Shown: positions 55,350-63,960 of the stretch, one piece after another
Layout: each line of letters starts with the position of its first letter
Position numbering within the stretch: the first letter of the stretch is position 1
Assembly: GCF_003096675.1 (NCBI RefSeq)
Contig: NZ_QEKW01000017.1
Location: 33,202 to 97,201, forward strand
Reading direction: 5' to 3'
Source of the DNA: Actinomycetospora cinnamomea
GTDB taxonomy: Bacteria > Actinomycetota > Actinomycetes > Mycobacteriales > Pseudonocardiaceae
Length of the DNA: 64,000 nt
Made by a program: the position numbers and the translations under genes
Notes under the pieces: model-generated
What the model saw: the letters and a program-made list of their open reading frames with translations, nothing else
Told to the model about the DNA's origin: nothing
Database searches by the model: none

Positions 55350-56567
55350 ATGACGTCCACGGTGCCCCGACCCGACGAGGGCGCACGTCCGGAGACCGAC
55401 GCCCCCGACGCCCCGTCCGACACCCCGTCCGACACCCCGTCCGTCCGCACCATCGGCCTGCTCGCCGACCCCGGCCTGCCGACCAAGCTCGCCGCGCAGG
55501 TCGCCGCCGACCTCCCCGACCTGCTCGCCGCCCGGCTCCCCGGGCGCACGTGGCGGGTGGAGACCGCCGAGGGGCCCGTCGGCCTCGACGCCGAGGGGCT
55601 TCTGCCGATGCTGCGCACCGGCTGCGAGCGCCAGCGCCGGCACGGCTGGGACATCGTCGTGATCGTCACCGACCTGCCGCGGAGGGCCGGGACGGAGCCG
55701 CTGGTGTCCGACTTCGGCTCCGACGACGGCGTCGGTCTCGTGTCGGTGCCCGCGCTCGGCGCGGTCGCCCTGCGGCGGCGGCTGCGGGCCGCCGTGCTCG
55801 ACCTCCTCGAGCACGGCCTCGCCGACCACGCCGCTCGGGGCGAGCGGCCGGCCCGCCCCCACGCCGTGCCGCCGCGCCGCGGTGTCCTCGCCCCACCGAT
55901 CTGCCGGATCGCCTCCGACCACGAGGGCATCGACAGCCACCTCGCGCTGCGCGGGCCACGCGGGCGGCTGCGCCTGCTCGCCGGGATGGTGCGCTCCAAC
56001 CGGCCGTGGCGCCTCCTCCCGAGCCTGTCCACCCCGCTCGCGGCGGCCGCGGCCGGTGCCGCGTTCGGCATCTTCTACTCGAACATCTGGGAGCTCGCCT
56101 GGACGGCCGGCCCCGGGCGCCTGGCGCTGATCGGCCTGCTCGCGGTCGCGGCCATGAGCACGTGGCTCGTCGCCGACAACGGGCTGTGGGAGCACCCGCG
56201 GTCGCGGCGCCTGCGTGCCGAGGTGCGTCTCTACAACGCGGCGACGACGGTGACGATCGTGCTCGGCGTCGTGTTCCTCTACGCGCTGCTGCTCGCGCTG
56301 ACCGGGGCGGCGGCCGCGGTGGTCATCCCGCCCGAGTCGCTCGCCCAGACGCTCGGGCGCCCGGCGGGCCCGGCGGCGTACCTCGCCGTGGCGTGGATGG
56401 CGACGTCGATGGGCATCGTCGCCGGCGCCCTCGGCTCGGGGCTGACCTCGCCCGAGGACGTGCGCGCCGCCGCGTACAGCACCCGCGAGCAGCAGCGTCG
56501 CGCCCGTCTCGACCGCGAGGACGACCGGGCCGCAGAGGGCGAGCAGGCGGCCGACGAGGCGGCCTGA
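55350..56567 (+). CDS. Membrane protein with large N-terminal cytoplasmic domain
   Basis: A 405-residue protein. Residues 1-30 are a disordered acidic/proline region containing DTPSDTPS repeats. A soluble domain at about 32-215 follows, including TIGLLADPGLPTKLAAQVAADLPDLL and WDIVVIVTDLPRRAG. Then come about four helices between residues 225 and 365 and an acidic/arginine tail. The soluble part has a Rossmann-like alternation but no recognised motif. CAGGAG precedes the ATG. The gene converges on the FUSC gene with 7 nt between stops. Function unknown. Confidence 0.8.
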   Translation: MTSTVPRPDEGARPETDAPDAPSDTPSDTPSVRTIGLLADPGLPTKLAAQVAADLPDLLAARLPGRTWRVETAEGPVGLDAEGLLPMLRTGCERQRRHGWDIVVIVTDLPRRAGTEPLVSDFGSDDGVGLVSVPALGAVALRRRLRAAVLDLLEHGLADHAARGERPARPHAVPPRRGVLAPPICRIASDHEGIDSHLALRGPRGRLRLLAGMVRSNRPWRLLPSLSTPLAAAAAGAAFGIFYSNIWELAWTAGPGRLALIGLLAVAAMSTWLVADNGLWEHPRSRRLRAEVRLYNAATTVTIVLGVVFLYALLLALTGAAAAVVIPPESLAQTLGRPAGPAAYLAVAWMATSMGIVAGALGSGLTSPEDVRAAAYSTREQQRRARLDREDDRAAEGEQAADEAA

Positions 56568-56574
56568 CCCCCGG

Positions 56575-58821
56575 TCACGCGGGCAGGGGACGCGGCGCGG
56601 ACGACGCCGGGCCGAGCGCGACGCCCAGCGCCACGAGGTCGTCGGCCAGCCAGCCCAGGCGTCCCCAGGCATCGACCAGGCGCAGCGTCTCGCGCGGGTG
56701 CTCGCGGCGTCCGCGGGTGTCGGCGAGGGCCCGCAGGGCGCGGTCGAGGAAGTCGGACGGGACCGCGAGGACGCCCGCGGGGGCGTGGCCGTCCGCGAGC
56801 GCGCGGGCGACCGCCCGGTACCCGTCGGTGAGGGCGCGGGCGTCGTGGCGCAGCAGCCCGACGAGGTCGGGCCACCGCTCCCACAGGCGCAACGTCGCCG
56901 GGTCCGGGTCGTCGAAGGAGGAACGCGCCGTGCGGATCGCCCGGTGCACGACGCCGAGCACCACGAACCAGTCGACGTCGTCCTCCTGGCGCCGCCCGCG
57001 CTCGGAGCGGTACTGGAGGAAGGTCGCCTCGAAGAACAGGAGCCAGTGGTCGGCGGGCTCCAGCTGCCGGGCGACCTGCTCCCGGGTGCCGGATCCCGTC
57101 AGCCACGCCGCCGCCGCGGCGACCAGGTCGGCGGTGGCGCCCAGGGCCCGGGCCGCGTCCCGACGGACCTCGCCGTGCCCGCCCGCCGGCCACACCGCGG
57201 CGCCGACACCGATGCCGACCACCGCGCCGACGACGACGTCGAGCAGCCGCATCCCCGCGAGCGACGGGCCCGCCGGCGCGAGCTGGGCGAACAGCACGGC
57301 GACGAGGACGGTGAAGCTCGCCTGCCCGGCGACGGCGCCGAACAGCTGGCCCGCGGCGACCGCCGCCACGCACAGGACGGGGAAGAGCACCGCGTAGACA
57401 GCCGGCCCGGGGCCCGCGAGCGCGAGCAGACCGGCGGCGACCAGCGCGCCCGCGGCGGTGCCGGCGATCGCGGGGACGAGCGTCGCGCGCGTCGACGTCA
57501 CCGACGTGCGCATGAGCGTCAATGTCGCGAGGAGCACCCACAGGCCGTGCGAGAGGTCGAGCCCCCCGGCCACCAGGCGGGCGAGCCCGAGCCCGAGCCC
57601 CAGGCGCACCGCGTTCTGCAGGTACACCGAGCGCAGCGAGAGGTGGGCGCGGACGCGTCGCCACCACAGCGTCGTGGTCGGCGCACCGACCCACCACGCG
57701 AGGTCGCCGGGCTCCGGGCCGCGGGGACGGGGACGGCGGGGATCGACGACCACCGTCGCGGCCTGCACGGCGACCCGCGTCGCGGCCAGGATCTGCCCGA
57801 CCGCGACGGCCGCCCGGGCGTGGGCGACCGCCTCGTCGCCGCTCCCGATCGTGCTGATCGTGTCCAGGCGCCGCTCGGTGTAGGCGAGGCGGGCGGCGTC
57901 GAGGTCGGCGACGTCGGGCAGGCGGCCCCGCCCGCGCAGCGCGTCGGCGGTGCGGCGCAGCGCGGTCGCGGTGGCGGCGAGGGTCTCGTCGGCGTCGGAC
58001 GGGAGGTCCACGGCCGCACCACCCGTCGTGGCGTCGCCGGAGAGGAGCACGTCGACCCGGCCCTGGACCCCCCGCAGCGCGGCGCCGAGGTGCGCCGACC
58101 CCCGGTCCCGCGCCCCGGGCCCGGTGGGGCGCTCCTCCCACGGGGTGGCGAGGAGCTTCAGCCGCCCCGCCGCGTGCTCGGCGGCGGTCCGGCGGGAGTC
58201 GGCGGCCCCGACTCCGCTGAGCCTGCCGACCCCGTCGTGGCGGGCGGCCAGGGCGTCGAGCAGGTCGGCGATCGCCCGCGCGGCCGCGGCCGCCCGGGAG
58301 GCGTAGGTCTCGTGCGGGCGCGGCGGCCAGAGGACGCGGTCGGCGAGCGCGAGGAACGCGACCCCGACCGCGAAGCCGATCACCCGCGCCGGCAACGTGT
58401 CCGGGGCGTAGGGCGGGAACGAGGGGAGGATGTAGACCAGCTGCAGCCCGTTGGCCACCCCGCCCAGCCGCGGCCCACCGACGGCCAGGAAGGCGACGAC
58501 CACCCCGACCACGAGCATCCCGGCCGACGCCGCCCACGTGCTGCCGGCGAGCAGCGTCCCCACGGTGAGCAGGACACTTCCCGCGGCGAAGCACCCGAGC
58601 AGCGTCCGCGTCCGCTCGCGGGGCGAGCCGACGACCTGGGAGAGCACGCCGAAGCCGATCGTCCCGAAGACCGCGTAGGTCCCGGCCGTCGGGCTGTCGA
58701 ACGCGTAGCGGCAGAGCATGAACGCGGCCGTCGCCGCGACCGCGACGCGCAGCGCGCGGCGGCTGGCGGCGAGCCCCGGGTCACGGCGCAGCAGCCACCG
58801 CAGACCCCGGCGCCCGGCCAT
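56575..58821 (-). CDS. FUSC-family inner-membrane transporter
   Basis: A 748-residue protein with two membrane blocks, at about residues 25-170 and 420-550, separated and followed by soluble helical regions, the arrangement of the FUSC (fusaric-acid-resistance/aromatic-acid-exporter) family. The second block has RTSVTSTRATLVPAIAGTAAG, the FUSC signature region. Such proteins export aromatic acids or other toxic organic anions. The ATG at 58821 (AGRRGLRWLLRRDP) begins the family homology; a much longer open frame upstream overlaps the ACAD gene in antisense codon phase and is rejected. It might export a by-product of the neighbouring oxidative pathways. Confidence 0.9.
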   Translation of the reverse strand: MAGRRGLRWLLRRDPGLAASRRALRVAVAATAAFMLCRYAFDSPTAGTYAVFGTIGFGVLSQVVGSPRERTRTLLGCFAAGSVLLTVGTLLAGSTWAASAGMLVVGVVVAFLAVGGPRLGGVANGLQLVYILPSFPPYAPDTLPARVIGFAVGVAFLALADRVLWPPRPHETYASRAAAAARAIADLLDALAARHDGVGRLSGVGAADSRRTAAEHAAGRLKLLATPWEERPTGPGARDRGSAHLGAALRGVQGRVDVLLSGDATTGGAAVDLPSDADETLAATATALRRTADALRGRGRLPDVADLDAARLAYTERRLDTISTIGSGDEAVAHARAAVAVGQILAATRVAVQAATVVVDPRRPRPRGPEPGDLAWWVGAPTTTLWWRRVRAHLSLRSVYLQNAVRLGLGLGLARLVAGGLDLSHGLWVLLATLTLMRTSVTSTRATLVPAIAGTAAGALVAAGLLALAGPGPAVYAVLFPVLCVAAVAAGQLFGAVAGQASFTVLVAVLFAQLAPAGPSLAGMRLLDVVVGAVVGIGVGAAVWPAGGHGEVRRDAARALGATADLVAAAAAWLTGSGTREQVARQLEPADHWLLFFEATFLQYRSERGRRQEDDVDWFVVLGVVHRAIRTARSSFDDPDPATLRLWERWPDLVGLLRHDARALTDGYRAVARALADGHAPAGVLAVPSDFLDRALRALADTRGRREHPRETLRLVDAWGRLGWLADDLVALGVALGPASSAPRPLPA

Positions 58822-58871
58822 GGGCGGCAGTCTGCCGTCGCGACCGGGGCCGGGGGTAGGCCTCGAGGAAC

Positions 58872-59990
58872 CTACGCCGGCAGGTCGACGAGCTCCGCGA
58901 GCACCGACCGGTGGTGGTCCGCCGACCCGAGCACCAGGGCGTCCGCGCGGGCCCGCTTGAGGAACAGGTGCACGGGGTGCTCCCAGGTGAACCCGATGCC
59001 GCCGTGCAGCTGCAGGGCGTCCTCGGCCGCGAGCAGCGCGACCTCGGCGCCGTGCGCCGCGGCGACGGCCGCCGCCACGGGAAGGTCGGGCGAGCCGTCC
59101 GCGGCGCAGCGGGCGGCGTAGCGGGCCGTCGCGCGGACCTGGGTGATCGCCACCCACAGGTCGGCGAGACGGTGCTTGAGCGCCTGGTACGACGCCAGCG
59201 GGCGCCCGAACTGGTGCCGCTCGCGCAGGTACGACACCGTGTCGGCGAGGCAGCGCTCGGCGAGCCCGAGCTGCTCGGACGCGAGGACCGCGGCGCCGAT
59301 CCGGAGAGCCCGCTCGATGCCGCCGTCCACGTCGGCGCCCTCGATCACCCGTCCCCGCGCCCCGTCCAGCGTGAGGTCGGTGAGCCGGCGGGTCATGTCG
59401 AGCGAGACCGCGGTGGTGCGGGTGACGCCCTCGCCGCCGGCCTCCACCACGGCGACGCCGCCGTCGACCGGGACGAGCAGGACGTCGGCGGTCACCGCGT
59501 CGACGACGGCGGTGACGGTGCCGTGCAGCGTCTCGCCGCGCTGCTCGACGGTCACCGGCACGGGGCGGCCCGCGCCGCGGGTGGCGCCGACGGCCAGGGC
59601 GGCGGTGCGCTCGCCGGCGGCGACCGCGGCGAGCAGCTCGTCGGTCACGTCGGACGAGCCGAGGTCCAGCAGCAGCGCGGTGGCCACGGCGGTGCCGAGG
59701 AACGGGACGGGCGCGACGGCGCGACCGAGCTCCTCGGCGACGACGGCGACCTCGCGCCACGACGCGCCGGCCCCGCCGCGCTCCTCGGGCACCGCGAGGC
59801 CGGCCACCCCGATCTCCTGCGTCAGCCGCTTCCAGAGGTCGGTGTCGACGGCGTCGTCGGTGTCGGTGCGCCGCAGCACCGCGTCCCACGGGGCCTGGCG
59901 GTCGACGAGCGCGCGCACGCTCGCGCGCAGGTCGTCCTCGACGTCGGTGTAGAGCAGGTCGCCGGTCTCGGGCGTCGCCGGTGCGCTCAT
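58872..59990 (-). CDS. Acyl-CoA dehydrogenase, FadE beta-like subunit
   Basis: A 372-residue acyl-CoA dehydrogenase. GLAVPEERGGAGASWREVAVVAEELGRAVAPVPFLGTAVA and RHQFGRPLASYQALKHRLADL are typical, as is QLHGGIGFTWEHPVHLFLKRARAD. It lacks the usual GT-x-E-I catalytic-region motif at the C-terminus, so it probably acts as the non-catalytic or half-site subunit. In mycobacterial steroid degradation adjacent fadE pairs form alpha2beta2 heteromers; here the partner at 59987 overlaps by ATGA. Ring or branched acyl-CoA substrates are the family-based expectation. Confidence 0.92.
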   Translation of the reverse strand: MSAPATPETGDLLYTDVEDDLRASVRALVDRQAPWDAVLRRTDTDDAVDTDLWKRLTQEIGVAGLAVPEERGGAGASWREVAVVAEELGRAVAPVPFLGTAVATALLLDLGSSDVTDELLAAVAAGERTAALAVGATRGAGRPVPVTVEQRGETLHGTVTAVVDAVTADVLLVPVDGGVAVVEAGGEGVTRTTAVSLDMTRRLTDLTLDGARGRVIEGADVDGGIERALRIGAAVLASEQLGLAERCLADTVSYLRERHQFGRPLASYQALKHRLADLWVAITQVRATARYAARCAADGSPDLPVAAAVAAAHGAEVALLAAEDALQLHGGIGFTWEHPVHLFLKRARADALVLGSADHHRSVLAELVDLPA

Positions 59991-61213
59991 CGGGGCAGGT
60001 CCTTCCACGGCACGTCCTTGTCGGCGCGGGCCTCGGCGGGCAGGCCGAGCACGCGCTCGGCGACGACGTTGCGCAGGATCTCCGAGGTCCCGCCCTCGAT
60101 CGAGTTGGCGCGGAAGCGCAGGTAGCGCCAGCCGGCGTCGCGGGAGCCGTAGTCCTCGACCTCGGGGCGGCGCTCGGTGTAGTCGGGGTAGCGCAGCCCG
60201 TCCTCGCCGCGCAGCTCGAGCTCGAGGCTCGAGCACTCCTGGTTCAGTCGGGCGTACGTGATCTTCACGCCCGAGCCCTCGGGGCCCGGCTGCCCGGCGG
60301 CCTGCTGCTGGCCGAGCCGCTCGGCGGTGAGGCGGGCGGCCTCGGCCTGCACCCACAGCCGCAGCATCCGGTCGTGCAGCCCCGGCGTGCGTGCCTCGGG
60401 GTGCTCGCGCCACCGCGCGGCCAGCGCCCCGGCCGCGCCGCTCTCGCGCGGCAGGGTGCCGCCGCCGATCGCGACGCGCTCGTTCATCAGCGTGTACTGC
60501 GCGACGGCCCAGCCCTGCCCGACCTCGCCGAGGCGCTGGTCGTCGGGGATGCGCACGTCGGTCATGAAGACCTCGTTGAACTCGGCCTCGCCGGTGATCT
60601 GGCGCAGTCCGCGGACCTCGACGCCGGGCGCGCTCATGTCGACGACGAAGTAGGTGAGGCCGCGGTGCTTGGGTGCCTCGGGGTCGGTGCGGGCGACCAG
60701 GATGCCCCAGCGCGCGTGGTGGGCCATCGAGGTCCACACCTTCTGCCCGTTGACCACCCATTCGTCCCCGTCCCGGACCGCGCTGGTGGCGAGGCCCGCG
60801 AGGTCCGACCCCGCCCCGGGCTCGCTGAACAGCTGGCACCAGATGTCCTCGCCGGTCCACAGCGAGGGCAGCCAGCGCTGCTGCTGCTCCTCGGTACCGA
60901 AACGCAGGATGGTCGGCGCGGCCATGCCCAGGCCGATGACGTTGAGCCGCGGCTTGTTCTCCGGCGCGCCCGCCGCCTCGAACGCGGCGTCGACGGCGGC
61001 CTGCAGGCCGTTCTCCGCGCCCAGGCCGCCCAGGCCCGCCGGGTAGTGCACCCACGCGAGACCGGCGGCGAAGCGTGCGCGCAGGAACTCGACGGGCTCG
61101 GTGGTCGACGGGTCGTGCTCGGCGAGGAACTGCTCGACGCGTTCGGCCAGCGCGGCCGCATCGAGGGTGGCGTCGAGGGATCCGGCGTCCGGTGGGCTGT
61201 CGGTGGCGGTCAC
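59987..61213 (-). CDS. Acyl-CoA dehydrogenase, FadE alpha-like subunit
   Basis: A 408-residue acyl-CoA dehydrogenase. FSEPGAGSDLAGLATSAVRDGDEWVVNGQKVWTSMAHHARWGILVARTDP forms the FAD-binding middle domain, and RFRANSIEGGTSEILRNVVAERVLGLP forms the C-terminal FAD/active-site region. The GGTSEI part is well conserved, unlike in its partner. The GTG at 61213 has GGAGGG upstream. The overlap with the partner gene (ATGA at 59987-59990) supports a heteromeric enzyme. The substrate is not predictable; steroid side chain or branched fatty acids are typical for such pairs. Confidence 0.94.
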   Translation of the reverse strand: MTATDSPPDAGSLDATLDAAALAERVEQFLAEHDPSTTEPVEFLRARFAAGLAWVHYPAGLGGLGAENGLQAAVDAAFEAAGAPENKPRLNVIGLGMAAPTILRFGTEEQQQRWLPSLWTGEDIWCQLFSEPGAGSDLAGLATSAVRDGDEWVVNGQKVWTSMAHHARWGILVARTDPEAPKHRGLTYFVVDMSAPGVEVRGLRQITGEAEFNEVFMTDVRIPDDQRLGEVGQGWAVAQYTLMNERVAIGGGTLPRESGAAGALAARWREHPEARTPGLHDRMLRLWVQAEAARLTAERLGQQQAAGQPGPEGSGVKITYARLNQECSSLELELRGEDGLRYPDYTERRPEVEDYGSRDAGWRYLRFRANSIEGGTSEILRNVVAERVLGLPAEARADKDVPWKDLPR

Positions 61214-61311
61214 CCCTGCACCCTCCGTCGCGCGCGGCCCGGTGTCGAGTCCGGGACGGCACCCCGCGCCCCGATCACGGGGCACCTCATCCGCCCTGCC
61301 AGGGTGCTCGC

Positions 61312-62526
61312 GTGACGGTCCCGGACCCCGGCCCCGATGACGCCGTGCCCGCGTGGCTCGCCGCGCACGCGCGCCCGGTGGGCGTGCCCGACGACGACCC
61401 CGAGGGCGACGACGGCGTCACGGCCTGGGTGCGGGCGGTCGCCGGCGGGCGGGTCGTCGCGCTCGGACCGACCGTGGCCGGCACCCGCGAGCTCGCGCAG
61501 CTGGCCGGCCGCGTCCTCGGGGGCCTGGTGGCCCAGCCGGGCGTGGGCACGCTCGCGCTGCAGACCCCGGAGTCCGCGACCACCGCGCTCGACGACCACG
61601 TGCGCCGCGGGACGGGCAGCGCCTCCGCGGTGCTCGACCTGCTGGGCTCGTGGAGCTGGAACACCCGCGAGGTGCTCGACGTCGTCCGCCGGCTCGCCGA
61701 GGACCCCCGACCGGTGCGCGTCGCCGGGGTCGACCCCCGGCACCCCGCAGCTGCCGTCCGCGTCGTCGGCCGCTTTCTGCGCACCGCGGCGCCCGACGTG
61801 CTACCGGCCGTGGCCGACACCCTCGCCGACCTCGCTCTCGGGCGCGGCGACGAGACCGCGCGGGTCGCCGTCGACCGGGTGCAGGCGCGGCTCGACCAGG
61901 ACGCGCCCGCGCTGATGGCGGCGACGTCGCCGGAGCGGTACGCCGAGGCCGTGCGCCACGCCGGCTTCCTGGCCCGGGCCGCCGAGCTCGTCGCCACCCC
62001 GCGGGAGCGGGCCGACGCGGTGGCGGGCCGGCTCATGGCCGAGGCGGTGCTCGAGGCCCTCGACGCCGCGGCGCCGGACGGGCGGGTCGTGCTGTGGGCG
62101 CATGCCGACCACGTCGTGGCCCGCGACGACCCGCCGAGCCTCGGCGCGCACCTGCGCGAGCGTCTCGGCGACGGCTACCGCGCCCTGCTGCTCACCGCGG
62201 GCACGGGCACCACGCGCGCGATCCGCCGGCGGCGCCTGTTCGGGCCCGCGCGCACGCCCTCGACCCACCGTCTCGGCGCCCCGCGGGCCGACGCGCTCGA
62301 GTCCGTGCTGCTGCCCGACGGGACGCGTGACCACGTGCTCGACCTTCGGGTCCCGGACGTTCCGCCCGCCGTGGCCGCGTGGGCGGACGCGACGCTGCCG
62401 CGACGCTCGGTGGGCGACGAGGTGTCGACCGCGGCGCCCGCGACGGCGGTCGTGCCCTGCCGCCCGGGCGCGGAGCTGGACGCGATCGCGGTCGTGCGCA
62501 CGGTCCACCCGGCCTGGGCGCGCTGA
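61312..62526 (+). CDS. Degenerate erythromycin-esterase-like protein
   Basis: A 404-residue protein of the erythromycin-esterase (EreA/EreB) fold. The C-terminal motif WAHADH (262-267) is kept, and its surroundings fit the family. The N-terminal catalytic motif, normally G-E-x3-H-G-x2-E, is here GPTVAGTRE (52-60): the Glu is Pro53 and the His is Ala56, while Glu60 remains. Hydrolysis by the normal mechanism is unlikely, so a resistance function should not be assumed. The GTG start begins the family homology. The gene is divergent from the ACAD pair and converges on the ASCH gene. Confidence 0.82.
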   Translation: MTVPDPGPDDAVPAWLAAHARPVGVPDDDPEGDDGVTAWVRAVAGGRVVALGPTVAGTRELAQLAGRVLGGLVAQPGVGTLALQTPESATTALDDHVRRGTGSASAVLDLLGSWSWNTREVLDVVRRLAEDPRPVRVAGVDPRHPAAAVRVVGRFLRTAAPDVLPAVADTLADLALGRGDETARVAVDRVQARLDQDAPALMAATSPERYAEAVRHAGFLARAAELVATPRERADAVAGRLMAEAVLEALDAAAPDGRVVLWAHADHVVARDDPPSLGAHLRERLGDGYRALLLTAGTGTTRAIRRRRLFGPARTPSTHRLGAPRADALESVLLPDGTRDHVLDLRVPDVPPAVAAWADATLPRRSVGDEVSTAAPATAVVPCRPGAELDAIAVVRTVHPAWAR

Positions 62527-62531
62527 CCCGC

Positions 62532-63116
62532 TCAGCCGCGGGCGGCGAGCACCGCCCGTCCCCGCGGGGAGAGCTCGTAGCCGACCGGCAACGAGTGGGT
62601 CAGGCCCAGCGCCTTGAGGCGGCGCACGTCCGCCTTGAACGGGGCGGTCTCGCGGCCGAAGGACGCGGCGAGGTCGGGGGCGCGCACGGCGGGACGCTCG
62701 GCGATCGCCGCGAGCGTCGACCACGCCCACGGGCCGTGCCCGCTGCGGGCGTCCATCGCATCGAGGCGCCGGCACACCGCCTCGAGCTCGTCGCCGTCCG
62801 GCACGGTGGCGGCGAGCTCGGTGCGCGGGTCGGGCTCCTCGAGCGGGTGGAAGCGCACGCGGTAGAGCTGCGCGTCCTCCGCGGCATGCCGGCCGACCTC
62901 GGTGAGCAGGGCCTCGACCGAGTCGAACCCGGCGCGACGGGCGTCGTCGGGGGAGAGGTCGCCGGGCTCGACGACGTCGACCTCGTCGATCTGCAGCCGC
63001 CCCACCGCCGTGCGGTACGGCCGGCCCGGCCGGACCTGGGCGCGCCGCCATCGCCGGAAGGTCAGGTCGACCTCGCCGCGCGCGATCGGCTCGGCGAAGC
63101 GCAGCGCGAACAGCAC
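62532..63116 (-). CDS. ASCH-domain protein with winged-helix-like C-terminus
   Basis: A 194-residue protein. The N-terminal ASCH domain (about 1-110) has LRFAEPIARGEVDLTFRRWRRAQVRPGRPYRTAVGRLQIDEVDVVEP, a small beta-barrel thought to bind RNA or nucleotides. The C-terminal part (120-194) looks like a winged helix (APDLAASFGRETAPFKADVRRLKALGLTHSLPVGYELSPRGRAVL) with a typical wing. Together this suggests a nucleic-acid-binding regulator or RNA-related factor, but function is unknown. The GTG at 63116 lies five bases after the DUF4190 stop, so the two genes are co-transcribed. Confidence 0.85.
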   Translation of the reverse strand: MLFALRFAEPIARGEVDLTFRRWRRAQVRPGRPYRTAVGRLQIDEVDVVEPGDLSPDDARRAGFDSVEALLTEVGRHAAEDAQLYRVRFHPLEEPDPRTELAATVPDGDELEAVCRRLDAMDARSGHGPWAWSTLAAIAERPAVRAPDLAASFGRETAPFKADVRRLKALGLTHSLPVGYELSPRGRAVLAARG

Positions 63117-63120
63117 GGGC

Positions 63121-63903
63121 TCAGGCCGAGCCGACGCTGGCGGCCAGGAACACGAAGAACAGCAGCCAGCCGAGGAGCGGGATGTAGCCGAGCACCAGGC
63201 CCGCGATGGTCATGCCGTGGCCCGCCTGCTGCCCGGTGCTCGTCTCGCGCCACGCGAGGTGCCCGCAGATGACGGCGCCGATCGACGCGAGCCCGGCGGT
63301 GAAGAACCCGAGGATGCCGCACACCAGCGCCGCGATGGCCAGGCCCGACGTCGGGCGACCGGGTGGGTAGCCGGGCGCGTAGCCGCCGGGCGCATGGCTG
63401 CCGGGCGCGTAGGGAGACGCGCCGTACGCGCCGGAGCCGTAGGGGCTCGGAGCGTAAGGGCCCTGTCCGTACTGGGCCTGGGTGTACGGGTCCTGTCCGT
63501 ACTGGCCCTGTCCGTACTGGCCCTGTCCGTACTGGCCCTGTCCGTACTGGCCCTGTCCGTACGGGGCGGCGCCGTACGGAGAGCCGGCACCATAGGTGTC
63601 CGAGGACGGCGCGGGCGTCGCGTACGGGTTCGCGTCGGAGGAGCCGGAGATGTACTGCCCGGCGTCGTACCGCCCGGGGTCGTCCTGCCCGGCGCCCGAC
63701 GGGCCCTCGTACTGGCTCGGGCCGTACGGGCTCGCGCCGTACGGGCCCGGCGCCTCAGGTGCGCCGGTGTACGGAGCGGGCGAGCCCTCCTCTGCGGATC
63801 CGGGGGCGTAGGGGCTCGGGCCGGACGGCGACGTGCCGGGCTCGGAGCGCTCGCCGGACTCCGAGGTCGACGAGTCGCGCGGCGGTTCCCACGGCGAGTT
63901 CAC
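63121..63903 (-). CDS. DUF4190 membrane protein with tyrosine-rich repeats
   Basis: A 260-residue protein with a long low-complexity N-terminus rich in Pro, Gly, Tyr and Ser (repeats GQGQY, SPYG, APG) and a C-terminal DUF4190 domain with two helices: SGLAIAALVCGILGFFTAGLASIGAVICGHLA and GMTIAGLVLGYIPLLGWLLFFVFLA. The domain is common in actinobacterial proteins with prolyl/tyrosyl extensions and may help organise proteins at the membrane. The GTG at 63903 begins NSPWEPPRD, a frequent start for the family. Part of the repeat is a 15-bp tandem repeat at DNA level. Confidence 0.88.
   Translation of the reverse strand: MNSPWEPPRDSSTSESGERSEPGTSPSGPSPYAPGSAEEGSPAPYTGAPEAPGPYGASPYGPSQYEGPSGAGQDDPGRYDAGQYISGSSDANPYATPAPSSDTYGAGSPYGAAPYGQGQYGQGQYGQGQYGQGQYGQDPYTQAQYGQGPYAPSPYGSGAYGASPYAPGSHAPGGYAPGYPPGRPTSGLAIAALVCGILGFFTAGLASIGAVICGHLAWRETSTGQQAGHGMTIAGLVLGYIPLLGWLLFFVFLAASVGSA
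63491..63565. repeat. 15-bp tandem repeat coding GQGQY units
   Basis: Five 15-bp units, three of them identical (CCCTGTCCGTACTGG), lie in frame in the DUF4190 gene. Copy-number changes would add or remove five residues without a frameshift. Confidence 0.95.
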
Positions 63904-63933
63904 GAGCCGGACCGTACCGGGACCGAGGTGACG

Positions 63934-63939
63934 TAGTGT
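63934..63939 (+). promoter_or_regulatory. -10-like hexamer at window end
   Basis: TAGTGT fits TANNNT and is 21 nt before an ATG at 63961 on the plus strand. Confidence 0.3.
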
Positions 63940-63960
63940 CAAGATCGCATCGAGACGGAC

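Noticed and set aside
61312..62526. Active macrolide resistance esterase
   Set aside because: Two residues of the catalytic motif are missing.
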